A DNA stretch of 64,000 nt from Tuctoria greenei (taxonomy: Eukaryota; Streptophyta; Magnoliopsida; Poales; Poaceae), in assembly GCA_036927565.1 (NCBI GenBank), contig JAYESD010000008.1, positions 126,631,498-126,695,497 on the forward strand. Reading direction: 5' to 3'. Below the pieces are notes generated by a model. That model had not been told where the DNA came from. It ran no database searches and worked only from the letters and a program-made list of their open reading frames with translations. Shown here piece by piece: positions 44,091 through 55,125 of the stretch (within the stretch, counting starts at the first letter, position 1; each line of letters starts with the position of its first letter). Position numbers and translations under genes: made by a program.

Positions 44091-44900
44091 AGACATTGAG
44101 TTTGCTATTAAATTAATACTTGGAACTGCACCTATAGCTAAGAAGCCATATAGGATGCCTCCTAAGGAGTTACCGGAGCTCAAGATGCAAATTCAAGAGC
44201 AACTAGAGAAGGGTTTTATTCGTCCAAGCTCTTTGCCTTGGGGAGCGCCCATACTCTTTGTGGACAGGGAGGATGGATCACAAAGGATGTGTGTGGATTA
44301 CCGAGCTCTTAATGAGGTGACCATATAGAACAAGTATACTTTGCCACGCATAGAGGATTTGTTTGATCAGATGAAGGGTGCTTGTGTCTTCTCCAAGATT
44401 CATTTAAGGTCGGTATACTTCCAAATGAAGATTAGACCATCAGACATACCTAAGACAACTTTTTGGATACAGTATGGATCTTATGAGTACACCATGATGT
44501 CTTTTGGATTGACCTATGCACCTGCCTACTTTATGTACTTCATAAATAAGGTCTTCATGGAGTACTTGGATAAGTTCGTTGTGATGTTCATTGATGACAT
44601 CATGGTCTAGTTGAAGGATGAAAAGGAGCATGAGGAACATTATAGGCTTACGTTGCAAAAATTGAGGGAGCATCAATTGTATGCCAAGTTCAGCAAGTGT
44701 CAGTTCTTGTTGAAAGAGGTGTCGTTTTTGGGTCATATCATCTCGGGAGGAGGAGTATCGGTCGACCCCGGAAAAGTGAGGGACTTGGTGAAATAGGAGT
44801 CACCGCAGAATGTGAAAGAGATTAGGAGTTTTCTCGGGATGGCTTGGTATTACCATAGGTTCATCAAGGATTTTTTTTCCAAAATAGCCAAACCCATGAC
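44090..44900 (+). pseudogene. Gypsy B reverse transcriptase, copy 2
   Basis: Same domain order as copy 1: VDYRALNEV, TAG at 44328, LFDQMKGACVFSKI, MMSFGLTYAPAYFM, VVMFIDDIMV then TAG (44608), EHEEHYRLTLQKLREHQLYA. The shared stops at equivalent positions in both copies predate the duplication. One substitution, IDLRS to IHLRS, is private to this copy and hits a conserved catalytic-region Asp. Confidence 0.9.
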
Positions 44901-45879
44901 TGAATTGTTAATGAAGGGGAAAGCTTTCCAATGGACTCAAGCTTGCCAAGAGAGTTTTGAGGAGTTGAAGAAAAGGTTAACCACAGCCTCAGTTTTTGTT
45001 TTGCTAGATGTAAGCAAAACTTTTGATATATATTGTGATGCATCGAGACAAGGACTTGGATGTGTGCTTATGAAAGAAGGTCAAGTGGTAGCCTATTCAT
45101 CAAAACAATTGAAGAAGCATGAGTAGAATTATCCAACGCATGATTTGGAACTTGCAGCCGTGGTACGCACATTGAAGATTTGGAGACACTATATCCTTGG
45201 TCATAGGTGTGAAATTTATAAGGATCATAAGAGTCTTAAGTACATTTTCCCACAAACGGATCTGAATTTCAGGCAAGGAAGATGGTTGGAGCTCATCAAA
45301 GATTATGACGTGGGAATCAACTATCACCCAGGGAAGGCTAATGTAGTGGGTGATGCTTTGAGACAGAAAGGAGTAAGTCACCAACTTGCGTTTAGGGAGC
45401 TGCCACCTGAGTTATGTAAGGAGTTTGAACTGTTGAATCTCAAATTTGTGAATGAGATGGGGATAATGGAGTTAAATCTGACCTTGCAGGGAGAAATTTT
45501 AGAAGGTCATGCCAAGGATGAGGAAATTCAGGAGATCAAATAAAGGACTCGGGAGGGAAGGGAATTCAGATTTGAAGAGGATGAACATGGTACCTTATGG
45601 CTCGGAAAAATGATTGCCGTGCCTAATGTGAAGCATATTTGGGAGACAATACTAAAAGAGGCACATGACTCACCATGCTCAATTCATCCCGGATGTACAA
45701 AGATGTACAAGGACTTGAAGACATGTTATTGGTGGGATAGCATGAGAAAGGACATAGCTGAATATGTAACGTTGTGTGATGTGTGCCGACGAGTGAAGGC
45801 GGAACATCAAAGGCCAGTTGGATTATTGCAGCCATTGCAGATTCCAAAATGGAAGTGGGAAGGAATTGGTATGGACTTC
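44812..45879 (+). pseudogene. Gypsy B RNase H and integrase N-terminal part, copy 2
   Basis: IRSFLGMAWYYHRFIKDF, KAFQWTQACQESFEELKKRL, YCDASRQGLGCVLMKEG, a TAG at KHE-Gln, MELAAVVRTLKIWRHYIL, CEIYKDHKSLKYIF (catalytic-region Asp changed to Lys; copy 1 keeps YTDHK). After a TAA at 45541 comes the zinc finger, HDSPCSIHPGCTKMY and CDVCRRVKAEHQRPVGLLQP, then the solo LTR at 45880. Confidence 0.9.
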
Positions 45880-48800
45880 TGTGAGGACCGGGTCCACACT
45901 TTCCAGGAATCTCATTGGGTGGTGTCGTGCGATGCGACACCCAACAGCACACATGTAAAGGTACACGTATTACATAAATCATTTGCTGAAATTTACAAAG
46001 ATATTCAGTTTACAAATAGTTTATATAAAAATAAAATACAACGGAAGATAACATTACAACTCTCGTACGCAAGTCTAATAAGCAAAAGAGAAGCCGTCCA
46101 ACCCACAGATGCTCCTCACTAGCCACGAAGATCAAACAACAGCGGCATGGTTTCCCATGAGTATACCGCTCGGAGAGTTCTGAATCTCATCGAACAACCA
46201 TAGTCATAAGCATATAGGTTAGTACCTGCAAAACAACTTATATAGCAACTGTGAGCACGAAGGCTCAGCAAGACTTAACCGTCTCACCTAAACATGAAAC
46301 TCTACATGAGGGTAAAGACATAAACATAGGATGGCAGATTTGCATAACGGACTCACCTAAATGTGGGTACTTATTTTCAGATTTATTAGCATCATCTTAA
46401 ACCTTCTGCGGGGTAACATCATAACTCAACAATCAAACAAGAAACGCTTCATCACAATGATGCATGCTCAAGGTGGAAAATAAATTTAGTGTGCACAGTA
46501 CTAATACATACAACATAGCAAAACAATGATAATATAATGTTTATAACAGCATCAATTAATTCTCATCTCAAATGCAAGTATTAACAATGTCATAACTCAG
46601 TGAACAAGTGGTACTCATATTCGCGAGGGACGGTGATTCGAATCAAAGATACCCGAAAAACATGACACGTACGCCCGTACTGGGAGTCACGTAGGTGCAC
46701 TCCACGGACGTCGTACACACCCACCTTTCTCAAGTTCCGGCCAGTTGAATCAATACAATCGTCTAGGATAGTATTCCCACTCACGGTGCACCTTTCTGCT
46801 GTGAAGATGTCGTGAGCGAGTTTTTGTCTACTATGCTGCGGCCAAAAGCTCGAGGCTATCGAAAAAGTTTCAATAAAGGCTTCCCAAGGTACATCGGTTT
46901 TCTGGACGCCATATATCCAGTACGACTCCAGTACAGTTCAAACTTCCTCAGCAGGGCGTCATACGGATCCAAGACCACGTCTTGCTGCATCCTACGCCCC
47001 TGTCCGGTCTCATATTCAGATTTCTATACCATTTCTTTGAACCAATCCCGTGTGAAAAAGTCCTAGCAATGCGAGTAGATTCCAACTACTCGACTTCTAC
47101 TGAATCCTATACAACATTTAGCATAGCATAGTCTACACGATGACTTGACAACTAACTAAAAACTCCATGGGTTGATCTGGTCATGCAAGTGGATTTTCAA
47201 TCACCTTAGCCGTAATGCACATAACTCACCCTAGACATAGGTGATACAAATCAAAATATTGTAATAGCACTTAAATGCAAAACCATGGCTTGCCTGGCTG
47301 CGAGACGGTATCAAAGTTAATCTCCAGAGGGATGAATTCTAGTAGCTCCGGGGTCCTCGTGAGCTCGGCAACTAATTGATATGCAAAGAATTATGCAAGT
47401 GAATCAATATCGGTATTATAATATAGCTCAAAGGAAAGACAGTTAAGTATATGAAATTAAGCCCACTAGTTCTGGAAAATTTTCAGAGGGATTCTAGGTA
47501 CTATGAGTGAGGTTCTGGCCAAAATTGGGATCAATTCTTGGAAGTCTCTCTTGTATAAAATTCAATGAACCTAAACACTTTCCAGAATTTTGGGGAACAA
47601 TCTGTAAATTTTACATGGCCCAAAGTTGGTTTCCTGTTTAGAGGAGGTCAAGAGTGACTAAAAAAATTGGTTTCAAAATTTCCAAGCATTCTACTGTGAT
47701 ATATTGAATTTAGAAGTTTGGACAATTTACTGAAATGTTTCTGGACATTTTGGATTTTTCAGGTACATAGAGATTGGAAACACAATTTGGCTATTCAAAT
47801 CATCTCAAATGGACCTGAAACTTTTATTGTGACTCAAGGGGAATTATGTGGAATGTCCTGGTAAAGTTTGGGAATTTTTTTATTGAATTTAGAGTCAGGA
47901 ATTAATTCCAATAGCACTTTTTATGGAATTATTGAGAATAACTTATGTATTTTCATACAGAACCAAGTGCGTCACTTGAAAGTATAGATCATCCAAGTTT
48001 CAACAAAATTTATTTGGGAATTTTTGGACAAGTATTCTAGGATATACGAATTTTCAAAGTTGCAGCAAAATTTGGAATTAAATTCCAATTGGAAAAAGTT
48101 TGAATAATGGCTGGGCCCACAGGTTTAAAATGGGCCAATCGGGAGCAAGCCACGCGGGGCTATAAAATTCTTAGCTGCGGCCACACTGGATCCCAATGCC
48201 ACAACAAATCCGAGGCCTCGCCCACACTCCCTGACGGACAGGCCCCACCTGGACCTGTCTTCAACATTGCGACAGACGGCGCCAGGGGCAACCGCGGCGG
48301 CGCCCGATGGCGCCCACTCGCTGCAGCCCGTTCCAGGGCACGGTGGCCCTCCAAACTCGCCACCCCCTCCTAAAATACGATGTAGAACACGATGATAAGG
48401 CTCCCGACAGTGATTGGCAGTCAGAGATGGCAGTGCGACGGCGGCGTGCAGAGCTAGGGTTACGGCGGCGATGATCGGTAACATCTGAATCAGGCTCAAT
48501 TGAACCGGAAAACAGCCTAAAAGATTCCTTGAATCATGGTGAGTATGAATATGGGATGCAATAGGAGTGAAATGGCCAGAAACGTCAAGTCCGCCGGTGA
48601 GCTGACGGAATTTTCAACAGACGCCTACGAAAACTCGACCCCCAGCTAAATTACTATATGGTTTGCTCTGATTTTTGGTCTCCAGCTGCGTATTGAGGTC
48701 TAGTCTCAAATCCTTAACTGGATTGAAAAACGTTTACATGTACAAACTGAATTAAACGCATAACCTAGCATCATCGCTCATACTTGTCCGAGACAAAAAA

Positions 48801-49779
48801 TGGAATTTCTACTTCGAGGAGGAATGAAAATGGATGGGTTTTTCACCTTGATCAAGAGGGTGGACAGGCACTTCTTTTAGCTGTCGGGAGCAGCTGTGAC
48901 TCGGTAGATATCAGCGGCGCCATGGTTACAGAGTGGTGGCAAAATAGGGGAGCACGCCGGCAGCCCGAAAATTGTCAAGTCCTTCGATGGGGAGGCTCAA
49001 ACTGTAAAAGAAAATGGTGAAGGAGCTGTGCCAATGGTTGAGGAGTAACCCAGTGTGAAGAAATTTGAGACATACTGATGATCCTTGCTGGATTTCGAGT
49101 GGAAGGGGAAGAACTCCGGTGATGGTTGTCTGTGCGCCAAAACTGAAGAACTGAGAAGAGGGGCTCGACTTTGGGACTTAGAGGAGGATAAGGAGGAGTC
49201 TTGGGTGGGCTGTATGCAGCTGGAGGCGATTTAAGCAAGCAGGGAGCTCAGTGTTGATTGCATGCCCGGGAGGTGGCGCCACAGTAATAACAGAGAGAAA
49301 CTGTACAGGTAATTGACTTACTGACCAGTGGGTCCCACTGCTCCCTCAAGTCTATCTTCTCTGGTCCATCAATTCTCCGACCTATAATGTTCCAAAAATC
49401 CTAGATATTTTATGGTAGACTAAATTGAAGGTGTAGGAATTGATTATGAACTCAAAACATTGAATTGATCAAGTTTCAATGAAAATTCAAATTTGAATTT
49501 GAATTTGAAACAACTTAATGTTTCCACTAAATTACAGAGCAAATGTGCTTCAAAAATTATGAAACATTGCAGGGAGGCTATTTGGAATATTTGGAATCCA
49601 TTGGTCAACTCAATTATTCCTATTAAACTCATTTGAATAGTAGCTAAGTTTATTTTTATAAATTCCCTCTTTTGGAGTTTAAATTACTTTGTTTTTCTTA
49701 CTTCCTTCTTATTTGTTTTTATCATTCAAATATTTTTGTCCTAACTGAAGTTTGCATTATGGAAATTAGGGCTTTTACA
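45880..49779 (-). mobile_element. 3.9-kb solo LTR, unit 2
   Basis: Same 3900-bp LTR as 38423-42322, with ACTTC at 45875-45879 and 49780-49784. It was copied by the segmental duplication, not by a second insertion. Confidence 0.88.
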
Positions 49780-50845
49780 ACTTCATAGTTGTTTTACCGC
49801 AAACCCAGTCCGGTTATGACTCAATTTGGGTTATCGTGGATCGGTTAACTAAGTCAGCTCACTTTATTCCCGTCAAGACCACCTTTAATGGAGAGAAATT
49901 GGTTGAATTGTATATGGGAAGAATAGTATGTTTGCATGGAGTTCTGAAGAAAATAGTATCAGATAGAGGTTCTCAATTTACCTCCAGGTTTTAGCAGAAA
50001 TTGCATGAAGCATTGGGAACAAGGTTGAGTTTCAGCTCAGCATATCACCCTCAAACGGATGGACAAACTGAGAGGACCAATCAGATTTTAGAAGATATGT
50101 TAAGAGCTTGAGCTTTGAAGCATAGTAAAAGTTGGGACAAGAGCTTGCCATATGTGGAATTCTCATATAACAATAGTTACCAAGCAAGCTTGAAAATGTC
50201 ACCCTATAAAGCACGATATGGGAGGAAGTGTAGGACACCTTTGTTCTAGAATGATATGGGAGAAAATCAAGTATTTGGACCTGATATGTTGCAAGAAGCT
50301 GAAAAACAAGTTCGGATTATTTGCGAAACTTGAGGGCTGCTCAATCAAGGTAAAAAGGCTATGCGGACAATAGGAGAGGAAACTAGCCTTTGAAGTGGGA
50401 GATTTTGTTTATCTCAAGGTGTCACCAATGAGAGGTCATAAGAGGTTTAATATAAGAGGCAAGATAGCACCTCGATACATTGGGCCATTCAAGATTTTGG
50501 ACAAAAGAGGAGAAGTAGCATATAAACTGGAGATGCCACCACATCTTTTAGATGTTCATGATGTCTTTCATGTTTCCTAGCTCAAGAAGTGCTTGAGAGT
50601 GCTGGAAGAACAAGTGCCAATAGAAGAATGGGAACTAGAGGCAGATTTGACTTATGTCGAGAAACCGATCAAAATCTTGGAAACCAAGGAGAGGGTCACA
50701 AGAAACAAGGTGATTCAATGGTGTAAAGTGCAATAGAAGCATCACCCAGAATCAGAGGCAACTTGGTTGCTGGAGGATGAACTCAAGAAGGATTTTCCCT
50801 ATCTCTTCTCTTCTGTGTCGAATCTCGAGGGCGAGATTCATTTTA
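49780..50845 (+). pseudogene. Gypsy B integrase core to chromodomain, copy 2
   Basis: Same content as 42323-43388: WVIVDRLTKSAHFIPVKTTF, SDRGSQFTSRF-TAG, SSAYHPQTDGQTERTNQILE, a TGA, YKARYGRKCRTPLF-TAG, GPFKILDKRGEVAYKLEMP, the FHVS-TAG stop, and the chromodomain end. Most stops are shared with copy 1. Confidence 0.88.
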
Positions 50846-50858
50846 AGGGGGGTAGGTT

Positions 50859-51912
50859 TGTAACACCCTCATTTTCATGCAGCATGCATTGCATAAGTTC
50901 ACATACATGTTTAACATTAATCCATGTAAAAAGGAACAAGTTTAAAATGAATTTAGAGTAAAACTGCAAATTTGGAGAAACGGGGTTGATTTTACGTGGA
51001 AAAAGAGAAAGTAGAAGGTATACCACGTGTTTAGAACTCCAAAGATCAAGAATTGAAGATGGAACTTGGATCTTGATGATCTAGGGTTGATGATGAAGAG
51101 TTGAAGGTGAATTGGCGACGAAGAATGAAAACTCGATGGGGATCTTGATCACTTGATCCTCTTTCGTTTCCTCCTCTTTTTCTTCTTCCTCAGGATCTCC
51201 TTCTCCCTCCTTGATGGTGGCTCTCCACGAACTAGGACTTGGGTGGACTTCCAATTGAGGCAAAAGGATGTAAAGTCAAGGGGTAGGGTTGTTTATATAG
51301 GGGTGGAGAGTTAGGGTTTCAATGGATTTCGAGTTTGGGGAGGGTGGAGGCCGGTGTGGGGTCCCACATGGGCTCCAAAAGAGTTAGAGACGATGTCCTT
51401 AAGCCAACTTAAGGTAAAACTCAAAAACACATCATGAAACAAAAGATCAACTCGGAATCGCGATCACCGGACAAGTCCGCAAGAGGTCGGACTAGTCTGA
51501 AGTTAGTCAGAGAGACATTAGACAAGTCCGGACTAGACATCGAACAAGTCCAAACTTAGACAGAGGGGAAAATGGACAAGTCCGCTAGATGTCGGACAAG
51601 TCCGGACAAGTCTAGGGACTTGGCGAAATTTCAAGGTTGGAATGATCGGACTAGTCCGCTATGGGCCGGACAAGTCCGAAAATTGTACAGAGACGAAACT
51701 GGACTAGTCCACAGCAAGAAAGGACAAGTCCGAAGAAGGTCAGAGAAATCGAACTAGTCTGCACCAAAAACAGACTAGTCCGCACTCCTAAGAACTTTTG
51801 TGTGCGGTTTTGCTCCTAATTCATTTTAAATTCATTCCTTTTTATGTGGATTAATGTTAAACATGTATATGAAGTTATGCAATGTATGATGCATGAAAAT
51901 GAGGGTGTTACA
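50859..51912. repeat. Fold-back LTR joint, unit 2, continuing as the minus-sense outer LTR
   Basis: 50859-50967 is the plus-sense LTR start. 50968-51912 is the inverted LTR to its true end (GAGGGTGTTACA), followed by CTACC. The inverted part holds a TATA box (minus, 51291-51300) and a palindrome array at 51465-51790 with about 12 modules. Confidence 0.92.
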
Positions 51913-52290
51913 CTACCGCATCACTCAGGAAACATGAGAGTACGGAGGGCATAGATCATTACCAATAGACGCGCAGCACAGCAGAACGTAGACGCGCGTC
52001 GGTGTATGGGAAGTAGACGATCTCGTTCGTCATAGTCGATCAGTGCAGCAGTAGCAGCAGTGCCTCCACAGAGTCCACACGTACAAGGAGGAACATCGTG
52101 CACCGGTGTGCTAGCACCGCGCGCACACCAAGGGTCTTGGCGTAAGGCCTGTGAGGGGTGGCGGCTAGGGTTGTCACATGATGGAGTAATTAGCCCCTAA
52201 CCCTACCCCTCATATTTATAGGCGTACTAATGGGCTTTTAGGTTGTAGGCCCATTTGTATCCTAATTGCTTATGGATCAAATATCCAACA
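51913..52290 (-). repeat. Unclassified LTR element, LTR part 2
   Basis: Completes the LTR opened at 29691, about 413 bp in all after removing the duplicated CTACY. It ends TATCCAACA, the inverse of TGTTGGA. A minus-strand TATA box TATAAATATG lies at 52211-52220. No coding content. Confidence 0.8.
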
Positions 52291-52313
52291 GGCCTTAACC
52301 TAAATTGTTATGA

Positions 52314-54450
52314 GTGCCTCTGGGGCATATCACCAATAACAAGTCCATGAAGAGGAGACTGACGACGGGTAGTTCCACGGTGAACTTCCGACATCACCAT
52401 GAGCAGGATTTACAATGGTTCCAAGACGCTCGTGAGTTAGCTCACCCCGGCACACCGAGGGAAGAAAAGTGTGGAGGTGGAATCTATGTCCCAAGTAACC
52501 GTCGGTTTAGACCTCGTGTTGTAGAAAACATTGCTTGGACACCTGAGGAAAGGAGGCAGCATAGAGACATGTTGCTAACCTTGCATTGCTAGTTACAATG
52601 AAAGGTGATGCCTCAAAGGAGGAGATTGTTGAGGCTGTGTGTCATCACTTTGGACTAAGGAGGGCTGAGTTTCAAGTGTTCAAATCATCTCTAGAACCTT
52701 TCCTTCTCGTGTTTACTGAAAGAACATCCAGAGATCTTGTTTTTGACAGAGGTCATATCAAGGAAGGTTCGTTTGCTCTGCATTTCCACTCCTGGGACGA
52801 GGACAAATTTGGGGAAAGAGTTTGCATTCCTTATCTGGTCAAGCTTAGCATAGAGGGGTTGCCACAGTTTGCTTGGTGTCAAGAAGTGGTTAACGAGATC
52901 CTGTGTGATCAATGTGTGGTTCACCATGTTGATGTGTCCGCTCCCCGTAGGGAAAAACAAAGGTCACATATTACTTGGGTTTTCTATTAGGATCCCAATA
53001 GAGTCCCTCAGATGGTATACCTCACTCTCATTGACTGGAATGATGTCCCAAGGCTGAATGCTGAGTTTCACTCTACAAAACCCAGAAGCTTGCAAAGAGG
53101 TAATGTTTTTAGAGTGCTGATTCATTTGGATTCAGTAGTAGACTTGCATTCCTGTCATTACTCTGCTGCAGAACTAGAAGCGGAAGAAAAAGTTCATTTT
53201 CACCAACAGACTTGGCAATTCGGGCACCCCAACAAGGATTTAGATTAGGATAATTTTCTCCAACAGCAGAGGTACCACCCTCACTTCAGCAGCTCCCGTG
53301 ATCATGATGACAAGAGTGGTAGAGGTCCCCAATCTTGCAATTTCATGGGAAGAGGTTCATGGCATATTGATGACAGAGCTAGAGGTGAAAACACTACTAT
53401 GGAGAGCCGTCAACATCGAAGTGGATGGTTTAGGGATGAACCTTCAAGCAGGCAACATTTGAGGGAGCGTTGTTTTTTTCCGCCTCTGGATACATTCAAT
53501 AGCCCGCCGCACGAGAGGAGAGGATCGAGGAGACTGTGGACCCCTGAAGAAACTAGAGAAGAGCAAGAGGATATCCTGAAGGACCACTACAGCTGTACGA
53601 CATGGATCGCGCAAGAGCAAAAGTCTGATGCTATTCACATCATCCCACAAGATGCTCAGGTGACTAAACAAATGAATTCAAAGGAATGGCCACAACTGGT
53701 GCGCCAACCACCATATGATGTGATGCCTGAGGGGGCCTCTGAAGCAATTGAATCAACTCCCGCCCTAGCAGCGTCTCACGTGAATAGGGAACCCATGTGG
53801 GATGAAGTATCTCCGAAGCTTTGCAATGATTTTGAAGCAAAGAAAACAGGAGAGGCAAAGGAGGAGGCTCTGGCCACTACGCATGATCTGCAGACAGGTG
53901 AAGTGGGGCCCAATTCACGAGTGCAGTACCACATGGGAGGAGAGCATATGCAAGGAGTTGAGAGGGGGGACAATCAGACCTACCAGGGGAGGTTCACACC
54001 ATAGAGGAAGATCAAACAAGTCAGAGGGACCCTCAAGAGCAAGAAGTGCAAGGTCTGATTAACATAATTTCAGCAAGGGTGCCGCAGCCAATCCTGCAGA
54101 CACCAAGGATCAGGAAACAGACAGAGTTGGCAAAGATGGAGGAGAGCCACACTGCTAAAAAAGAAATCTCATTGCTGCAAAGAAGATGACCATGGGAACC
54201 AAACACAACGAAGAACTTGCTAGGGAGGTTCTATTGCAGAAACTTGGGAAGAGAGCACCTGTAGGAAAAGAGACTGCTAAGAACAACCTCATCAAAATGT
54301 TCAGCACCCGACTCTTACATGAGGTAATGGAGGACATGGAGGACATTCTAATAGCAGTGAGAGGTAATGTCAATAAGAAGACCAAGGATACTAGAAGATG
54401 GGAGGCCGTGCTGCAGCAACACGATCCAGCTCGCGATAGTCTTTAGTGTT
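52314..54450 (+). pseudogene. LINE ORF1 (RNA-binding type protein), broken
   Basis: The first piece (52314-52592) is basic. The second (52586-52990) begins LVTMKGDASKEEIVEAVCHH and has FLLVFTERTSRDLVFDRGHI and VCIPYLVKLSIEGLPQFAW, a pattern I associate with DUF4283-type plant LINE ORF1 proteins. It continues in a third frame to 53248 (MVYLTLIDWNDVPRLNAEF). A charged, low-complexity middle (53345-54004) follows. The C-terminal piece at 54186-54446 (EVLLQKLGKRAPVGKETAKN, MEDMEDILIAVRGNVNKKTK) precedes ORF2. It would bind LINE RNA. Confidence 0.7.
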
Positions 54451-54499
54451 GCGGATGTATGCACCACACCAGTAGTTTCACCACTATCTTCATGGCACA

Positions 54500-55125
54500 A
54501 AACACTTAAAGCTACTAAATTGGAATGTGAGGGGACTAAATGCTACAATTAGAAGGATAACCGTGAAATACATGGTAAGCTCATCGAGGGCCTCAGTAGT
54601 ATGCCTGCAAGAGACAAAACTGCAAACATGGGATGACCAGCTTGTCAGCCAGACCTTGGGACCACATTTCGTGAGTAACTACTCCTTTTTACCATCCGGA
54701 GGAACTAGGGGAGGAATCCTAATAGCAGCAGCTTAGAGTAACTTCAAAATAATCTCAAGCATGAGGACGAGGAACACTTTGACAGTGCTATCACAAATGC
54801 AAGAACAAGAGTTGGAATGGCATTTCACCGGAGTGTACGGCCCACAAAGCAGGCAAGAAAAAATTGAATTTTTAGAGGAGCTAGAAAGCGTCAGGGAGCG
54901 GAGCCTTGACCGATGGTTGGTAATGGGGGATTTCAACATGATATACAACGAGGAGGACAAAAACAGGGGTAGAATGGATAGAGGAATCATGGAGAGGTTC
55001 AGAAACTCCCTGAGCATAATGCAGCTCAAAGAATTGCGTCTGCTGGGCAAAAATGTCACATGGTCGAACCGCCAGCAAAACCCAATCATGACCAGGATTG
55101 ATAGGGTTTTTCATCAGTAAGAATG
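54500..55125 (+). pseudogene. LINE ORF2, APE-type endonuclease domain
   Basis: LNWNVRGLNATIRR, VVCLQETKLQTWDD, GTRGGILIAAA then a TAG, WHFTGVYGPQSRQEKIEFLE, WLVMGDFNMIYNEEDKNRGR and TWSNRQQNPIMTRIDRVFHQ. The order and motifs (N-Q-E, GDFN, and S-N-x-R) are those of apurinic-like LINE endonucleases. The final catalytic SDH region is not clear. Confidence 0.88.

Larger units (their letters stand above)
43600..51056 (+). repeat. Tandem duplication unit 2 (7457 bp)
   Basis: Second copy of 36146-43599. Its right end runs uninterrupted into the inverted LTR (51057 onward). Within units, differences are mostly substitutions. Unit 2 keeps the ancestral DSGA protease motif and the full LLMKGKAFQWT stretch that unit 1 has lost. 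Confidence 0.93.
29731..51912. mobile_element. Gypsy B rearranged composite
   Basis: A 22.2-kb block bounded by LTR ends TGTGACA and TGTTACA and by CTACT/CTACC duplications. Outer LTR parts are minus-sense; the core is plus-sense. Core order: integrase end, chromodomain, PPT, full LTR, PBS, gag, then two tandem copies of protease-RT-RNase H-integrase(+solo LTR)-chromodomain-PPT-LTR start joined to inverted LTR. Same family as gypsy A. Confidence 0.88.

Noticed and set aside
53345..54004. 219-residue open frame as a host gene next to the LINE
   Set aside because: It sits between ORF1 N- and C-terminal pieces in the same strand and is low-complexity and charged; best read as the ORF1 middle.
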